The translations under genes and the position numbers were made by a program. Under the pieces are notes generated by a model. That model ran no database searches. It was not told the DNA's origin and was given only the letters and a program-made list of their open reading frames with translations. 9,807 nucleotides of DNA from an uncultured Oscillospiraceae bacterium (GTDB lineage: Bacteria > Bacillota > Clostridia > Oscillospirales > Ruminococcaceae). The DNA lies in assembly GCA_934527255.1 (NCBI GenBank), contig CAKTAM010000069.1, positions 1 through 9,807 on the forward strand, given 5' to 3'. Of the stretch, positions 1 to 7,048 are shown one piece after another; position 1 is the stretch's first letter, and every line of letters starts with the position of its first letter.

Positions 1-1543
1 CCATGGCGCGGGCCAGCTTGGTCGCCTGCTCGATGTCGTTGGAGGCCCCGGTGGTGACCTGCCCGAAAACCAGCTCTTCCGCCGCGCGGCCGCCCGTCAG
101 GGTGGCTATTTTGTTTTCCAGCTCCTGCCGGGTCATCAGCACCTTGTCGTTTTGCTCTACCTGCATGGTATAGCCCAGCGCACCGGAGGTGCGCGGGATG
201 ATGGTGATCTTCTGCACCGGTGCGGAGGCCGTCTGCAAGGCCGCCACCAGCGCATGGCCGATCTCGTGGTATGCCACGACCTTCTTTTCCTCATCGGTCA
301 TAATGGCGTTCTTCTTCTGGTAACCGGCCAGCACCACTTCAATGCTTTCCTCCAGGTCGGCCTGTTCGACCACGGTGCGGCCGCTGCGCACGGCGCGCAG
401 CGCGGCCTCGTTGACGATGTTGGCCAGCTCGGCCCCGGAGGTGCCCGCCGCCATGCGGGCGATGGTGTGATAATCCACATGATCCGCCGCGCGGATCTTT
501 TTGGCATGGACCCGCAGAATGGCCTCACGGCCCGCAAGGTCGGGCAGCTCGACCGGGACGCGCCGGTCAAACCGGCCCGGGCGCGTCAGGGCCGGATCAA
601 GCGATTCCGGCCGATTGGTCGCCGCCAGAATGATAACGCCGTTGTTGCCCTCGAAGCCGTCCATTTCGGTCAGCAGCTGGTTGAGGGTCTGCTCGCGCTC
701 ATCATTGCCGCCCAGCTGCCCCTCGCGCTTTTTGCCGATGGCGTCGATCTCATCAATAAAGACAATGCAGGGGGCCTTTTCCTTGGCCTGCTTGAACAGG
801 TCGCGCACCTTGGAGGCGCCCATACCGACAAACATTTCCACAAATTCCGAGCCGGACATGGAGAAGAACGGCACGCCCGCTTCACCTGCCACCGCCTTGG
901 CCAGCATGGTCTTGCCGGTTCCCGGAGGGCCGACCAGCAGCACGCCCTTCGGCATGGAGGCGCCGACATCAGAATATTTTTTGGGATTGTGCAGATAATC
1001 GACGATCTCGGCCAGGTTTTCCTTTGCCTCATCCTCGCCCGCCACATCGTCAAAGCGGATGCCATCGCTTGAGGGAACGTATACCTTTGCGTTGCTCTTT
1101 CCCATGCCGAACGCCATGGCGTTGGGGCCGCCTGCCTGCGACATCAGCTTTTTGGCCATATACTGCCCCAGCGCCGCAAAAATGATGATGGGCAGAATGA
1201 CCGTCAGAAAAAAGCTGAGCAGCGGCGACGAACTTTTTTGAATGTCACGGGTAAACTCGGCCCCGGCATCATACAGGCGCTGGGTCAGGGTGGGGTCGTT
1301 CATTTCGCCGGTTTTGTAGACCTGCTGGTTTTCCTTATCGGTAAAAACGATCTCCGTGTCGCCCACTTCCACGCTGCCGATGTTCTTATCCTCGATCATC
1401 TTCATGAAGGTGCCATAGTCGACCTCCTGCACTCTGGCGCTGACCAGCAGCGGAGAGATGACCATGTTGAACACCGCGATCATCAGCAGGGCGATCGCAT
1501 AATAATACAGCAATGGCTTGCGGGGAGATTTTACTTCTTTCAT
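1..1543 (-). CDS. ftsH: ATP-dependent zinc metalloprotease FtsH, N-terminal 514 residues (runs off left edge)
   Basis: Membrane-anchored AAA+ protease that unfolds and degrades membrane and soluble proteins as a hexamer. Reading from ATG at 1543 gives one uninterrupted frame to base 2. Visible parts in order: membrane segment about residues 11-34, extracytoplasmic domain, second membrane segment about 107-126, Walker A GPPGTGKT (205-212), Walker B VFIDEID (261-267), second region of homology with arginine fingers R321 and R324, zinc site HEIGH (426-430), and D503 in GASND, which fits the third zinc ligand of E. coli FtsH. The family usually has about 600-660 residues, so roughly 100-150 are missing beyond the edge. 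GAGG lies 9 nt before the ATG. The usual HEAGH is HEIGH here, still a valid HEXXH site. It has its own promoter and is separated from the SPFH operon by a terminator. Identity is certain. Confidence 0.98.
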   Translation of the reverse strand, partial: MKEVKSPRKPLLYYYAIALLMIAVFNMVISPLLVSARVQEVDYGTFMKMIEDKNIGSVEVGDTEIVFTDKENQQVYKTGEMNDPTLTQRLYDAGAEFTRDIQKSSSPLLSFFLTVILPIIIFAALGQYMAKKLMSQAGGPNAMAFGMGKSNAKVYVPSSDGIRFDDVAGEDEAKENLAEIVDYLHNPKKYSDVGASMPKGVLLVGPPGTGKTMLAKAVAGEAGVPFFSMSGSEFVEMFVGMGASKVRDLFKQAKEKAPCIVFIDEIDAIGKKREGQLGGNDEREQTLNQLLTEMDGFEGNNGVIILAATNRPESLDPALTRPGRFDRRVPVELPDLAGREAILRVHAKKIRAADHVDYHTIARMAAGTSGAELANIVNEAALRAVRSGRTVVEQADLEESIEVVLAGYQKKNAIMTDEEKKVVAYHEIGHALVAALQTASAPVQKITIIPRTSGALGYTMQVEQNDKVLMTRQELENKIATLTGGRAAEELVFGQVTTGASNDIEQATKLARAM

Positions 1544-1573
1544 ACGCTGTTACCTCACTTTACAGCCAGTAGG

Positions 1574-1605
1574 GCAGGCTGCCGTAAGCCGAACGCACAG
1601 CCTGC
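1574..1605 (-). promoter_or_regulatory. ftsH 5' leader hairpin
   Basis: A perfect 8-bp stem (GCAGGCTG with CAGCCTGC) with a 16-nt loop sits between the predicted transcription start (near 1617) and the ribosome site of ftsH. There is no U-run after it, so it is not an intrinsic terminator as drawn. It may protect the mRNA or respond to a factor. Role is unknown. Confidence 0.45.
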
Positions 1606-1624
1606 TCCTTCGGGATTGATTCTT

Positions 1625-1652
1625 ATTATAATAGGTTTGGCGGCAAATGCAA
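1625..1652 (-). promoter_or_regulatory. Sigma-A promoter of ftsH
   Basis: On the minus strand TTGCAT (1652-1647) is followed after 16 bp by a perfect TATAAT (1630-1625). Predicted start of transcription is near 1617, leaving a leader of about 74 nt before the ftsH ATG. No CtsR or HrcA operator was seen. Confidence 0.75.
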
Positions 1653-1710
1653 CGTCCCCGCGCGCTTTTTACAATTTGTTCAGAAAGGGAAAATGGTTTG
1701 GTCACAAGAA

Positions 1711-1759
1711 AAGACGGGCAGGCCCGCCCCACCGGAATGGGACAGGCCCGCCCGCCTTT
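1711..1759. terminator. Probable bidirectional terminator between the TPM gene and ftsH
   Basis: AAAAGACGGGC at the left pairs with GCCCGCCTTTT at the right with one mismatch, enclosing GC-rich DNA. Both strands end in a T-run (TTTTTT on plus, TTTTCTTG on minus). It lies 40 nt after the stop of the TPM gene and so probably ends the SPFH operon before the ftsH promoter. The enclosed DNA carries an 11-bp direct repeat, CAGGCCCGCCC, at 1719-1729 and 1743-1753. Confidence 0.65.
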
Positions 1760-1799
1760 TTTCCGCAAACGGCCGCCGGAAACCTACGGCCGGTGCTGC

Positions 1800-2666
1800 T
1801 TAAAATTTGCCGCCGCCCCCGCCGTAGGTCGAGCCGGAGGACGAGGTGTGCGTGCTGCTGCCGCCGGAGCTGTGATCCTGCTCCTGCGGGCGCTCCGTGC
1901 GGCTGACGGTGTTGTACAAAAACAGATCGCGGCTTTCGGTGATATTCAGGCTGCCCGGCCGCACATAGCTGTTGGCCGACGGCTGGAACCGCACCGTTTT
2001 CAGCTTGGCCTTCATGCAGGCCACCACGATCAGCGCGATCAGAAAGCCCAGCACCAGCGAAACCGGCAGCCAGAGGCGCAGAAACGGGCCGTACCGCAGC
2101 CAGTCGCCGAAGCTCAGCGGCTCCGTATCGTCGGCGGCGTCATCCGGCATATGGCCGACATCATAGGCTTCGCCGTTGGCCGCCTGATCCAGAAAGCTGT
2201 CGCACTGCTCGGCAAAGGTATCGAACGCATCGGCATACCAGCCGCCGGAAAGGTCGCTGAGCATGGCATCGCCCAGATAACGAATGCCCTCATCGGTGAA
2301 CACCGTAATGGCATAGCCGTGCGTGGCAATGTACCAGTCGCGCCCTTCCATGTTCAGCAGCAGCAAAACGCCGTCGTGCTCTTCACCAAAGCCGAAGCCG
2401 CAGGCTTCAAACAGACGCTCGGCATAATCGCTGACGGTCAGGCCGTCCAGACTGTCCGTCGTCGCCACGGCGATATCCACACTCTGCCGCCAGCGAATGT
2501 CATCCAGCTTTTGGTTCAGCGCTTCCTCCTCGTCATCCGTCAACAGGTCGGCCCCATCCTGCACGCGCGGATAGCTTTCGTCAAAACCCTCCGCCGCCAT
2601 CGCCGGAGCAGCCGCGCCAAAAAATACGCACAGCGAGAGCAGAAGAAGGATGATCCTCTTTTTCAT
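1800..2666 (-). CDS. TPM-domain membrane protein (YgcG/YdjH-like)
   Basis: 288-residue protein with a signal peptide (residues 1-24, KKR start, AMA cleavage site), a TPM/TLP18.3-type domain about 32-160 (YPRVQDGADLL near the start, then GFGEEHDGVLLLL and WYIATHGYAI), one membrane segment about 195-217, and a Ser/Gly-rich tail ending in GGGGGKF, as usual in YgcG-like proteins. The extracytoplasmic TPM domain is of uncertain activity; relatives were proposed as phosphatases or assembly factors. Two ATGs are adjacent (2669 and 2666). The second is chosen because GGAGG then stands 7 nt away rather than 4. The frame is open further upstream to 2759 but overlaps the previous gene. It begins 14 nt after the zinc-ribbon gene stop, so it is in the same operon. 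Best B. subtilis counterpart by architecture is YdjH. Confidence 0.88.
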   Translation of the reverse strand: MKKRIILLLLSLCVFFGAAAPAMAAEGFDESYPRVQDGADLLTDDEEEALNQKLDDIRWRQSVDIAVATTDSLDGLTVSDYAERLFEACGFGFGEEHDGVLLLLNMEGRDWYIATHGYAITVFTDEGIRYLGDAMLSDLSGGWYADAFDTFAEQCDSFLDQAANGEAYDVGHMPDDAADDTEPLSFGDWLRYGPFLRLWLPVSLVLGFLIALIVVACMKAKLKTVRFQPSANSYVRPGSLNITESRDLFLYNTVSRTERPQEQDHSSGGSSTHTSSSGSTYGGGGGKF

Positions 2667-2680
2667 CATCAGCCCTCCCC

Positions 2681-3772
2681 TCACATTCCAAACAGGTGCA
2701 GCAGCACGCACAGCGCCAGCATTCCCGCGCTGCAGGCCGCCGTCAGCCCCCAAAGCCATTTGCGGGCAGCAGCCTTATCCACCGGCAGATCACCGACAAA
2801 TTTGCCGGTCTGGCCATTCATGGCAAAGGTGTACTGCTTGCCGTTCCAGCTGGTATTCAGCAGCCAGACGGGGTACAGTGCATACTGTGCGCGGCCGTCA
2901 TTCAGACGAATGCTGCTGTTTTCGGTCTCAACCGTGGCATAACCCTGCACGGTGGCGGCAAACGCCTGCTCGGTAGAGCTTTTTACCCGGTCGTTGGCGC
3001 GCTCGACACTTTCCTCGGCCGTCACATCGTATTTGTCGGCCAGGTACCCTGCCAGATACGCCGTTTCAAAGGGGACTGCGCCGGAAAAATCGTACGGCTC
3101 GATGGATTCCATCAGGTCGTCGGCCATTTTGGAGGAGCCGTCTACCGGAACGTGCGCGAACCCGATGCTGCCGCCGCGGTGCACCAGATAATGGCTGGTC
3201 TCGGTATAGTCGTAGCGGCTGTCGCTCCAGCTGCGCACCGTCGTGGCGTGATAGCGCACCTGTGCATCCGCCTCGGTATCAAACAGCCAGAACGGCACAT
3301 ACACGCCCTTGATCTCATCAATGTGGTTTTCATCCAAAAACACCTTCGGCAGCAGCCGCTTGCCGGACAGGTGCTTTCGCAGGCCCTCGCGGGCCGCCTT
3401 TTTATCCAGCCGGAACGGGATGACCAGATCCGGCCGCAGCGTACCGGAGACCTGCCCCAGCAGTACGACCGGGTTGCCGCAGAACGGGCAGGCCGTGGCC
3501 GCCGTGTTGGCATCGGCCACGATCTCGCCCCCGCACGAGCGGCAGACATAGCTTTGCAGCCCGGCGGCCTCATCGGTCTGCCAGTCGCTGCCGGGCGATG
3601 TCTGCCAGCGCATGCTGTCGCTCTGCTCGCTTTGCAGCTCGGCCTCATAGTCCTTCAGCGTTTCCAGCTCAAACTCGGTATCGCAGTACGGGCACTTCAT
3701 CTTCTGCGCGGCGCTGTCAAAGGCAATGGCTCCGCCGCAGCATGGGCATTTGTATTCCTGCAGGGTCTGCAT
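2681..3772 (-). CDS. Double zinc-ribbon protein with C-terminal membrane anchor (YdjG-like)
   Basis: 363 residues. Two zinc ribbons at the N-terminus: C9/C12 with C27/C30, and C77/C80 with C95/C98. A long middle domain follows (about 110-335) that is often annotated as TFIIB-type zinc ribbon or, misleadingly, as PriA-like or phage replication protein. A hydrophobic segment fills the last 25 residues (339-363), so the protein is probably tail-anchored with the ribbons in the cytoplasm. AAAGGAAG lies upstream of the ATG at a suitable distance. It sits between the SPFH and TPM genes. In B. subtilis the equivalent YdjG and YdjH form a membrane complex needed to place the SPFH protein YdjI; a like role here is inferred from gene content and order. 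No catalytic motif is visible. Confidence 0.85.
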   Translation of the reverse strand: MQTLQEYKCPCCGGAIAFDSAAQKMKCPYCDTEFELETLKDYEAELQSEQSDSMRWQTSPGSDWQTDEAAGLQSYVCRSCGGEIVADANTAATACPFCGNPVVLLGQVSGTLRPDLVIPFRLDKKAAREGLRKHLSGKRLLPKVFLDENHIDEIKGVYVPFWLFDTEADAQVRYHATTVRSWSDSRYDYTETSHYLVHRGGSIGFAHVPVDGSSKMADDLMESIEPYDFSGAVPFETAYLAGYLADKYDVTAEESVERANDRVKSSTEQAFAATVQGYATVETENSSIRLNDGRAQYALYPVWLLNTSWNGKQYTFAMNGQTGKFVGDLPVDKAAARKWLWGLTAACSAGMLALCVLLHLFGM

Positions 3773-3810
3773 GAAGGCACGCTTCCTTTCTTCCTGTGCC
3801 GTAACGGGCG

Positions 3811-3828
3811 GGCGGCCCTGCGGCCGCC
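3811..3828 (-). other. GC hairpin between SPFH and zinc-ribbon genes
   Basis: Perfect stem GGCGGC/GCCGCC with a 6-nt loop, starting 6 nt after the SPFH stop codon, in the 62-nt gap before the next gene. No T-run follows. It may stabilise the upstream message so that SPFH is made in excess over its partners. This is an inference from position only. Confidence 0.35.
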
Positions 3829-3834
3829 GCGCGG

Positions 3835-5145
3835 TCAGGTACGGTCGTTTTCGTCAAAAATATCGCCGCATTCCGGGCAGAAGCGGGGCGGATGCGCCGG
3901 ATCCTCAGGGGTCCACCCGCATTTGTCGCACCGGTACAGCGGCGCGCCCGCCGGTTTTTTCGCGCCGCAGTTCTGGCAGAACTTGCCCTGATTGACTGCG
4001 CCGCAGCTGCAGGTCCAGCCGGTCTGCGACGGGCGAGGCTTGCCGCACTCGGGGCAGAAGTTGCCGGTGGCCGCCGCGCCGCAGGCGCATTTCCATGCGC
4101 CGCCTGCCTGCGCGGCCGGTGCGGCGGACTGTGCCTGCTGCTGACCCATGGCAAACAGGTTCTGGGCGTTCACCCCGCCTGCATTGTTGGCCATGCCCAT
4201 GCCCATAAAGCCTGTCATCGCGCCCGCCTTGTTGGAGGCCGCCGCCTTCATCGCATCCGCCTGTGCGCCCACAAGGGTGGCCGCCGCCATGGTGGGATCC
4301 CGCATGATGGCCGTGCGCTGGGCCTGCTTGATCATCTCGGCATCCTCTTCGGGCAGCGTGACCGAGCCAAGCGCAATGCTGACGACCTGCAGGCCGCGCA
4401 GCGCGCCCCACTTTTCCGACAGGGTGGCATTCATGGCGCTTTCCAGCTCCGCAGTGTGCGTCACGATCTGGTTCGGGCGCATCTCCAACTCGGAAAGGCG
4501 GCCGAACGCAGGCTGCAGCGCACTGATAAACTCGGTTTTCAGCTGACGATCCAGCTCGTCGCGGGTATACTCGCCGGAAATGTTGCCGCAGACATTGGTG
4601 TAAAACAGCAGCGGGTCGACGATCTTATACGAATACACGCCGGAGCAGCGCACCGAAACGTCAATGTCCAGCCCGATCTTGCTGTCCACCACGCGGAACG
4701 GAATAGGATTCGGCGTGCCGAACTTATTGTCGACCAGCTCTTTGGTGTTGAAGTAATACACGCGCTGATCCTTGCCGGTGTCCCCGCCGTAGGCAAAGCG
4801 CTTGCCGATGGTGTCGAAGGTGGCGCGCAGGCTCTCGCCCAGGCTGCCGGTAAAAATGGAGGGCTCGCTGGAGGTATCATAAGTATATTCGCCCGGCTCG
4901 GCGCACAGCTCTACCACCTTGCCCTGCTCGACGATCATCATGCACTGTCCGTCGGCCACGGCAATGCCGGAGCCGTTGGAGATGATATTTTCATTGCCGC
5001 GCGTATTGCTGGAGCGGCCCGTTATCCGTTTGCTGCCCTTGACGGCCAAGACCTCCTTCGGCATGGCCTCACAATAAAAGAACTCCTTCCACTGGTCGGC
5101 CATTGTGCCGCCCAGCGCGCCTACCGCTGCACGAATCAATCCCAT
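3835..5145 (-). CDS. SPFH-domain (flotillin/stomatin-like) protein with three C-terminal zinc ribbons (YdjI-like)
   Basis: 436 residues, the type often named virion core protein or SPFH domain-containing protein. The SPFH region covers about 20-285, including WKEFFYCEAMPKEVLAVKG near the N-terminus and PIPFRVVDSKIGLDIDVSV in the middle. A Met/Ala/Gly/Gln-rich linker follows (about 285-350). Then come three zinc-binding ribbons: C353/C355 with C364/C367, C379/C381 with C390/C393, and C406/C409 with C423/C426. The first two are copies of one pattern (CxC...CxxC, 26 residues apart); the third is rubredoxin-like (YRCDKCG). No signal peptide or membrane span is visible, so membrane attachment probably needs partners. 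AAAGGAG is 9 nt before the ATG. First gene of the operon, with a good sigma-A promoter. B. subtilis YdjI is about 320 residues, so this one is longer in its tail. Confidence 0.9.
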   Translation of the reverse strand: MGLIRAAVGALGGTMADQWKEFFYCEAMPKEVLAVKGSKRITGRSSNTRGNENIISNGSGIAVADGQCMMIVEQGKVVELCAEPGEYTYDTSSEPSIFTGSLGESLRATFDTIGKRFAYGGDTGKDQRVYYFNTKELVDNKFGTPNPIPFRVVDSKIGLDIDVSVRCSGVYSYKIVDPLLFYTNVCGNISGEYTRDELDRQLKTEFISALQPAFGRLSELEMRPNQIVTHTAELESAMNATLSEKWGALRGLQVVSIALGSVTLPEEDAEMIKQAQRTAIMRDPTMAAATLVGAQADAMKAAASNKAGAMTGFMGMGMANNAGGVNAQNLFAMGQQQAQSAAPAAQAGGAWKCACGAAATGNFCPECGKPRPSQTGWTCSCGAVNQGKFCQNCGAKKPAGAPLYRCDKCGWTPEDPAHPPRFCPECGDIFDENDRT

Positions 5146-5198
5146 TCGTACTGTCTCCTTTCAGACTTCACCCTTTTCCGGCACGGGGCCGGGCCCTG

Positions 5199-5229
5199 CG
5201 ACCGCTCTGCCGCTGCTGTGCAGCGGTCG
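5199..5229 (-). promoter_or_regulatory. Leader with two mutually exclusive hairpins, SPFH operon
   Basis: In the roughly 100-nt leader, CGACCGCT pairs perfectly with AGCGGTCG (outer stem, 5199-5206 with 5222-5229). CCGCTG can instead pair with CAGCGG (5210-5215 with 5221-5226), which uses part of the same arm. Both cannot form at once. A second GC-rich stem (GGGCC/CCGG region, about 5178-5197) lies between this and the ribosome site. No known riboswitch was recognised. Confidence 0.4.
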
Positions 5230-5253
5230 TTCCCATACGGCCTGCTTACTAAT

Positions 5254-5282
5254 AGCATACCGCAAAACGGCAATTTTTTCAA
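5254..5282 (-). promoter_or_regulatory. Sigma-A promoter of the SPFH operon
   Basis: Minus strand TTGAAA (5282-5277), 17-bp spacer, TATGCT (5259-5254). Predicted transcription start is near 5247. It stands between the terminator of the aldo/keto reductase operon and the SPFH gene, so the SPFH operon is an independent unit. It does not match the sigma-W type sequence known for B. subtilis pspA-ydjGHI. Confidence 0.75.
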
Positions 5283-5303
5283 CAGTATTTGGGCTTACCG
5301 CAC

Positions 5304-5340
5304 AAAAAAGCCGCCGGGCCTTTGAAAAAGCCCGGCAGCT
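5304..5340 (-). terminator. Intrinsic terminator of the MerR-controlled operon
   Basis: On the minus strand GCCGGGC (with flanking CT) pairs with GCCCGGC (with flanking GG), loop of 10 nt, followed by TTTTTT. It begins 36 nt after the stop codon of the aldo/keto reductase gene. Confidence 0.9.
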
Positions 5341-5375
5341 CCATGTTTTTTGCTGCTTTGAACAAACGGTTGCTT

Positions 5376-6242
5376 TTAAGTCAGCGGTTTGCCGCTGAAC
5401 ACCGGAAAGACACCCGCCTCGCCGTAATCGACGGCCTGTGCCTGCCGCAGCGCGGCCATATCCTCCTCGGAAATGGTAAAATCGACCGCCGCGTTGCTTT
5501 GCAGGTGTGCCGCCCCGGAGGCCTTGGGCAATGCCACCGCCCCCAGCTGCAGCACATAACGGATGCACAGCTGCGCCGCGCTGACGCCATAACGCGCCGC
5601 CATCTGCACGATCCACGGATTCTGCACAGCCGCGCCGTGCGCAATGGGCGAATACGCCTCCACTGCGATCTTCTGCGCGCGGCAGTACTCCAGCAGGGCG
5701 GCATCCGTCCGGCCGACGTGCAGCAAAATCTGGTTGACCATCGGCCGCACACGGCAGCCCGCCAGCAGGCTTTCCAGATCATCCTGCCGGAAGTTGGAAA
5801 CGCCGATCACCCGCACCTTGCCGGCCGCCTGCGCTTCCTCCAGCGCGCGCCAGACCTCGCGGTTTTCGGCGAAATAACGGTTTTCCGTACCAAACTCCGT
5901 CCACGGCTGCGGCGAGTGGATGATCATCTGGTCCAGATAATCCAGCCCCATTTTTTCCAGCGTGATGTCAATGGAGGCGGCCGCAGCGTCATGTGTCTTG
6001 CATTCGGCCGCGATCTTGCTGCCAATGAACAGCTGGCTGCGGGGCACGCCGCAGGCGCGCACCCCTTCGCCGACGCCGCGCTCGTTGCCGTAGGCCTGCG
6101 CGGTATCCAGCAGGCGATAGCCCAACTGCACAGCCGTTTGAACGGCGGCGGCCGCCCCGGCGTCGTCCATCAGCCAGGTTCCCAGCCCCAACCGGGGAAT
6201 ACGGCTGCCGTCAGCCAGCGAAACGCTTTCCTGTAGGATCAT
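5376..6242 (-). CDS. Aldo/keto reductase
   Basis: 288-residue NAD(P)H-dependent oxidoreductase of the AKR superfamily, which reduces aldehydes and ketones in the cytoplasm. The whole TIM barrel is present. The catalytic tetrad is D46 (LLDTAQAYGNE), Y51, K76 (GSK) and H109 (IIHSPQPW). Other family marks are LGLGTW (18-23), VIGVSNF (145-151) and PKASGAAHLQSN (239-250). In that last motif the usual arginine that holds the NADPH 2'-phosphate is histidine (H246), so cofactor choice may differ. Start: the ATG at 6242 overlaps the TGA of the previous gene as ATGA and has GGAGG in front; a longer upstream frame to 6296 lies inside that gene and is not used. Last gene of the operon. The substrate cannot be told from sequence. 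Confidence 0.95.
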   Translation of the reverse strand: MILQESVSLADGSRIPRLGLGTWLMDDAGAAAAVQTAVQLGYRLLDTAQAYGNERGVGEGVRACGVPRSQLFIGSKIAAECKTHDAAAASIDITLEKMGLDYLDQMIIHSPQPWTEFGTENRYFAENREVWRALEEAQAAGKVRVIGVSNFRQDDLESLLAGCRVRPMVNQILLHVGRTDAALLEYCRAQKIAVEAYSPIAHGAAVQNPWIVQMAARYGVSAAQLCIRYVLQLGAVALPKASGAAHLQSNAAVDFTISEEDMAALRQAQAVDYGEAGVFPVFSGKPLT

Positions 6243-6577
6243 GCCTTGTCCTCCTCCTCTGTCCAGATCTCCTTTGCCATACGGAACACGGCCCATGCCT
6301 TGGGCCAGCCGCAGTAAAACGCCGCGTGGGTCACGATCTCGGCAATTTCTTCGCGGGTAATGCCGTTCTTTTTGGCGCTAAGCAGATGGTAGCGAAACGA
6401 CTCATCCGTCAGGCCCTGCGCCATCAGGGCCACCACCGTCACCAGCGAGCGGTCACGCAGCGAAAGCTGCTGTTCTCTGCTCCACACCTGACCAAACAGC
6501 ACATCGTCGTTCAACTCGGCAAACTTGGGGGCAAACTCGCCCAGGGCATCCCTGCCCGCCGTCTGTTTGACTGCCAT
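6239..6577 (-). CDS. Carboxymuconolactone decarboxylase-like (CMD family) protein
   Basis: 112 residues, the normal size for a single CMD domain. The family pattern is seen in LSLRDRSLVTVVALMA (38-53), the NGITREEIAEIV turn (71-82) and THAAFYCGWPKA (83-94), typical of gamma-carboxymuconolactone decarboxylase relatives. It lacks the CxxC pair of AhpD peroxidase partners; the only cysteine is C89. Bacteria without protocatechuate breakdown often carry such genes next to cupins, aldo/keto reductases and MerR regulators, where they probably act in redox or quinone handling; the reaction is not known. AGGAGGG precedes the ATG by 7 nt. It starts 16 nt after the cupin stop and overlaps the aldo/keto reductase start by 4 nt. 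Confidence 0.92.
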   Translation of the reverse strand: MAVKQTAGRDALGEFAPKFAELNDDVLFGQVWSREQQLSLRDRSLVTVVALMAQGLTDESFRYHLLSAKKNGITREEIAEIVTHAAFYCGWPKAWAVFRMAKEIWTEEEDKA

Positions 6578-6593
6578 ATCAAAGCCCTCCTGT

Positions 6594-7028
6594 TTACAGC
6601 CTGTTGTATTCTTCGTCGGTCACCGGCTCACACCACTCGTTGGCGCAGCCCTCGCCGGGCACCTCTACCGCAATGTGCGAAAACCAGCTGTCTTTTTTTG
6701 CCCCGTGCCAGTGCTTGACATTGGCCGGAATCATGACCACACTTCCCTCATGCAGGCTGACGGCCGGTTCGCCTTCTTCCTGGTACCAGCCTTCGCCCGC
6801 TGTGCACAGCAGCAGCTGCCCGCCGCCGTGCGCCGCATGGTGAATATGCCAGTTGTTGCGGCAGCCCGGCTCAAAGGTGACATTGGCCGCAAACAGGCCA
6901 CCCTTGGGGTCTGTCAGCGGGTTTAGAAACGAATCGCCGATAAAATACCGCGCATAGGCGGTGTTGGGCGTACCCGTGCCAAACACATTGGCCTTTTCAA
7001 ATGCTTCTTTTTCCGTGTACTGCATCAT
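6594..7028 (-). CDS. Single-domain cupin protein
   Basis: 144 residues from the first ATG. Conserved cupin motif 1 is seen as WHIHH...GGGQ (H61, H63, Q71, where Q takes the place of the common Glu) and motif 2 as IPANVKHWHG (P101, H106, H108), giving a likely metal site on a beta-barrel. It resembles cupins that accompany CMD-family proteins, some of which have hydroxynitrile lyase-like annotation; no reaction can be assigned. Two ATGs adjoin (7028 and 7025), 5 and 8 nt after a perfect AGGAGG; either may be used. The frame continues upstream to 7052 but would overlap the previous gene and lose this ribosome site. Second gene of the operon, 20 nt after the reductase stop. Confidence 0.92.
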   Translation of the reverse strand: MMQYTEKEAFEKANVFGTGTPNTAYARYFIGDSFLNPLTDPKGGLFAANVTFEPGCRNNWHIHHAAHGGGQLLLCTAGEGWYQEEGEPAVSLHEGSVVMIPANVKHWHGAKKDSWFSHIAVEVPGEGCANEWCEPVTDEEYNRL

Positions 7029-7048
7029 CGTATCCTCCTGTTTCAAAG

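Noticed and set aside
152..1072. Plus-strand open frame opposite ftsH
   Set aside because: The minus strand codes for unmistakable FtsH over the same bases.
1647..2942. Plus-strand open frame of 431 codons opposite the TPM and zinc-ribbon genes
   Set aside because: Same reason; it also runs through the terminator at 1711-1759 and has no ribosome site.
5254..5282. Possible sigma-W promoter for the SPFH operon, as in B. subtilis pspA
   Set aside because: TGAAAA and CGGTAT are present but only 13 bp apart; the sigma-A reading TTGAAA-N17-TATGCT fits much better.
3892..5325. Long plus-strand open frame (477 codons) opposite the SPFH gene
   Set aside because: It is the antisense of a clearly recognised gene. 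Its product is a low-complexity Arg/Ala/Gly/His-rich string without domains, as GC-rich third positions produce by chance.
6239..6577. AhpD-type alkylhydroperoxidase
   Set aside because: There is no CxxC pair; only one cysteine (C89). It fits the CMD-like branch instead.
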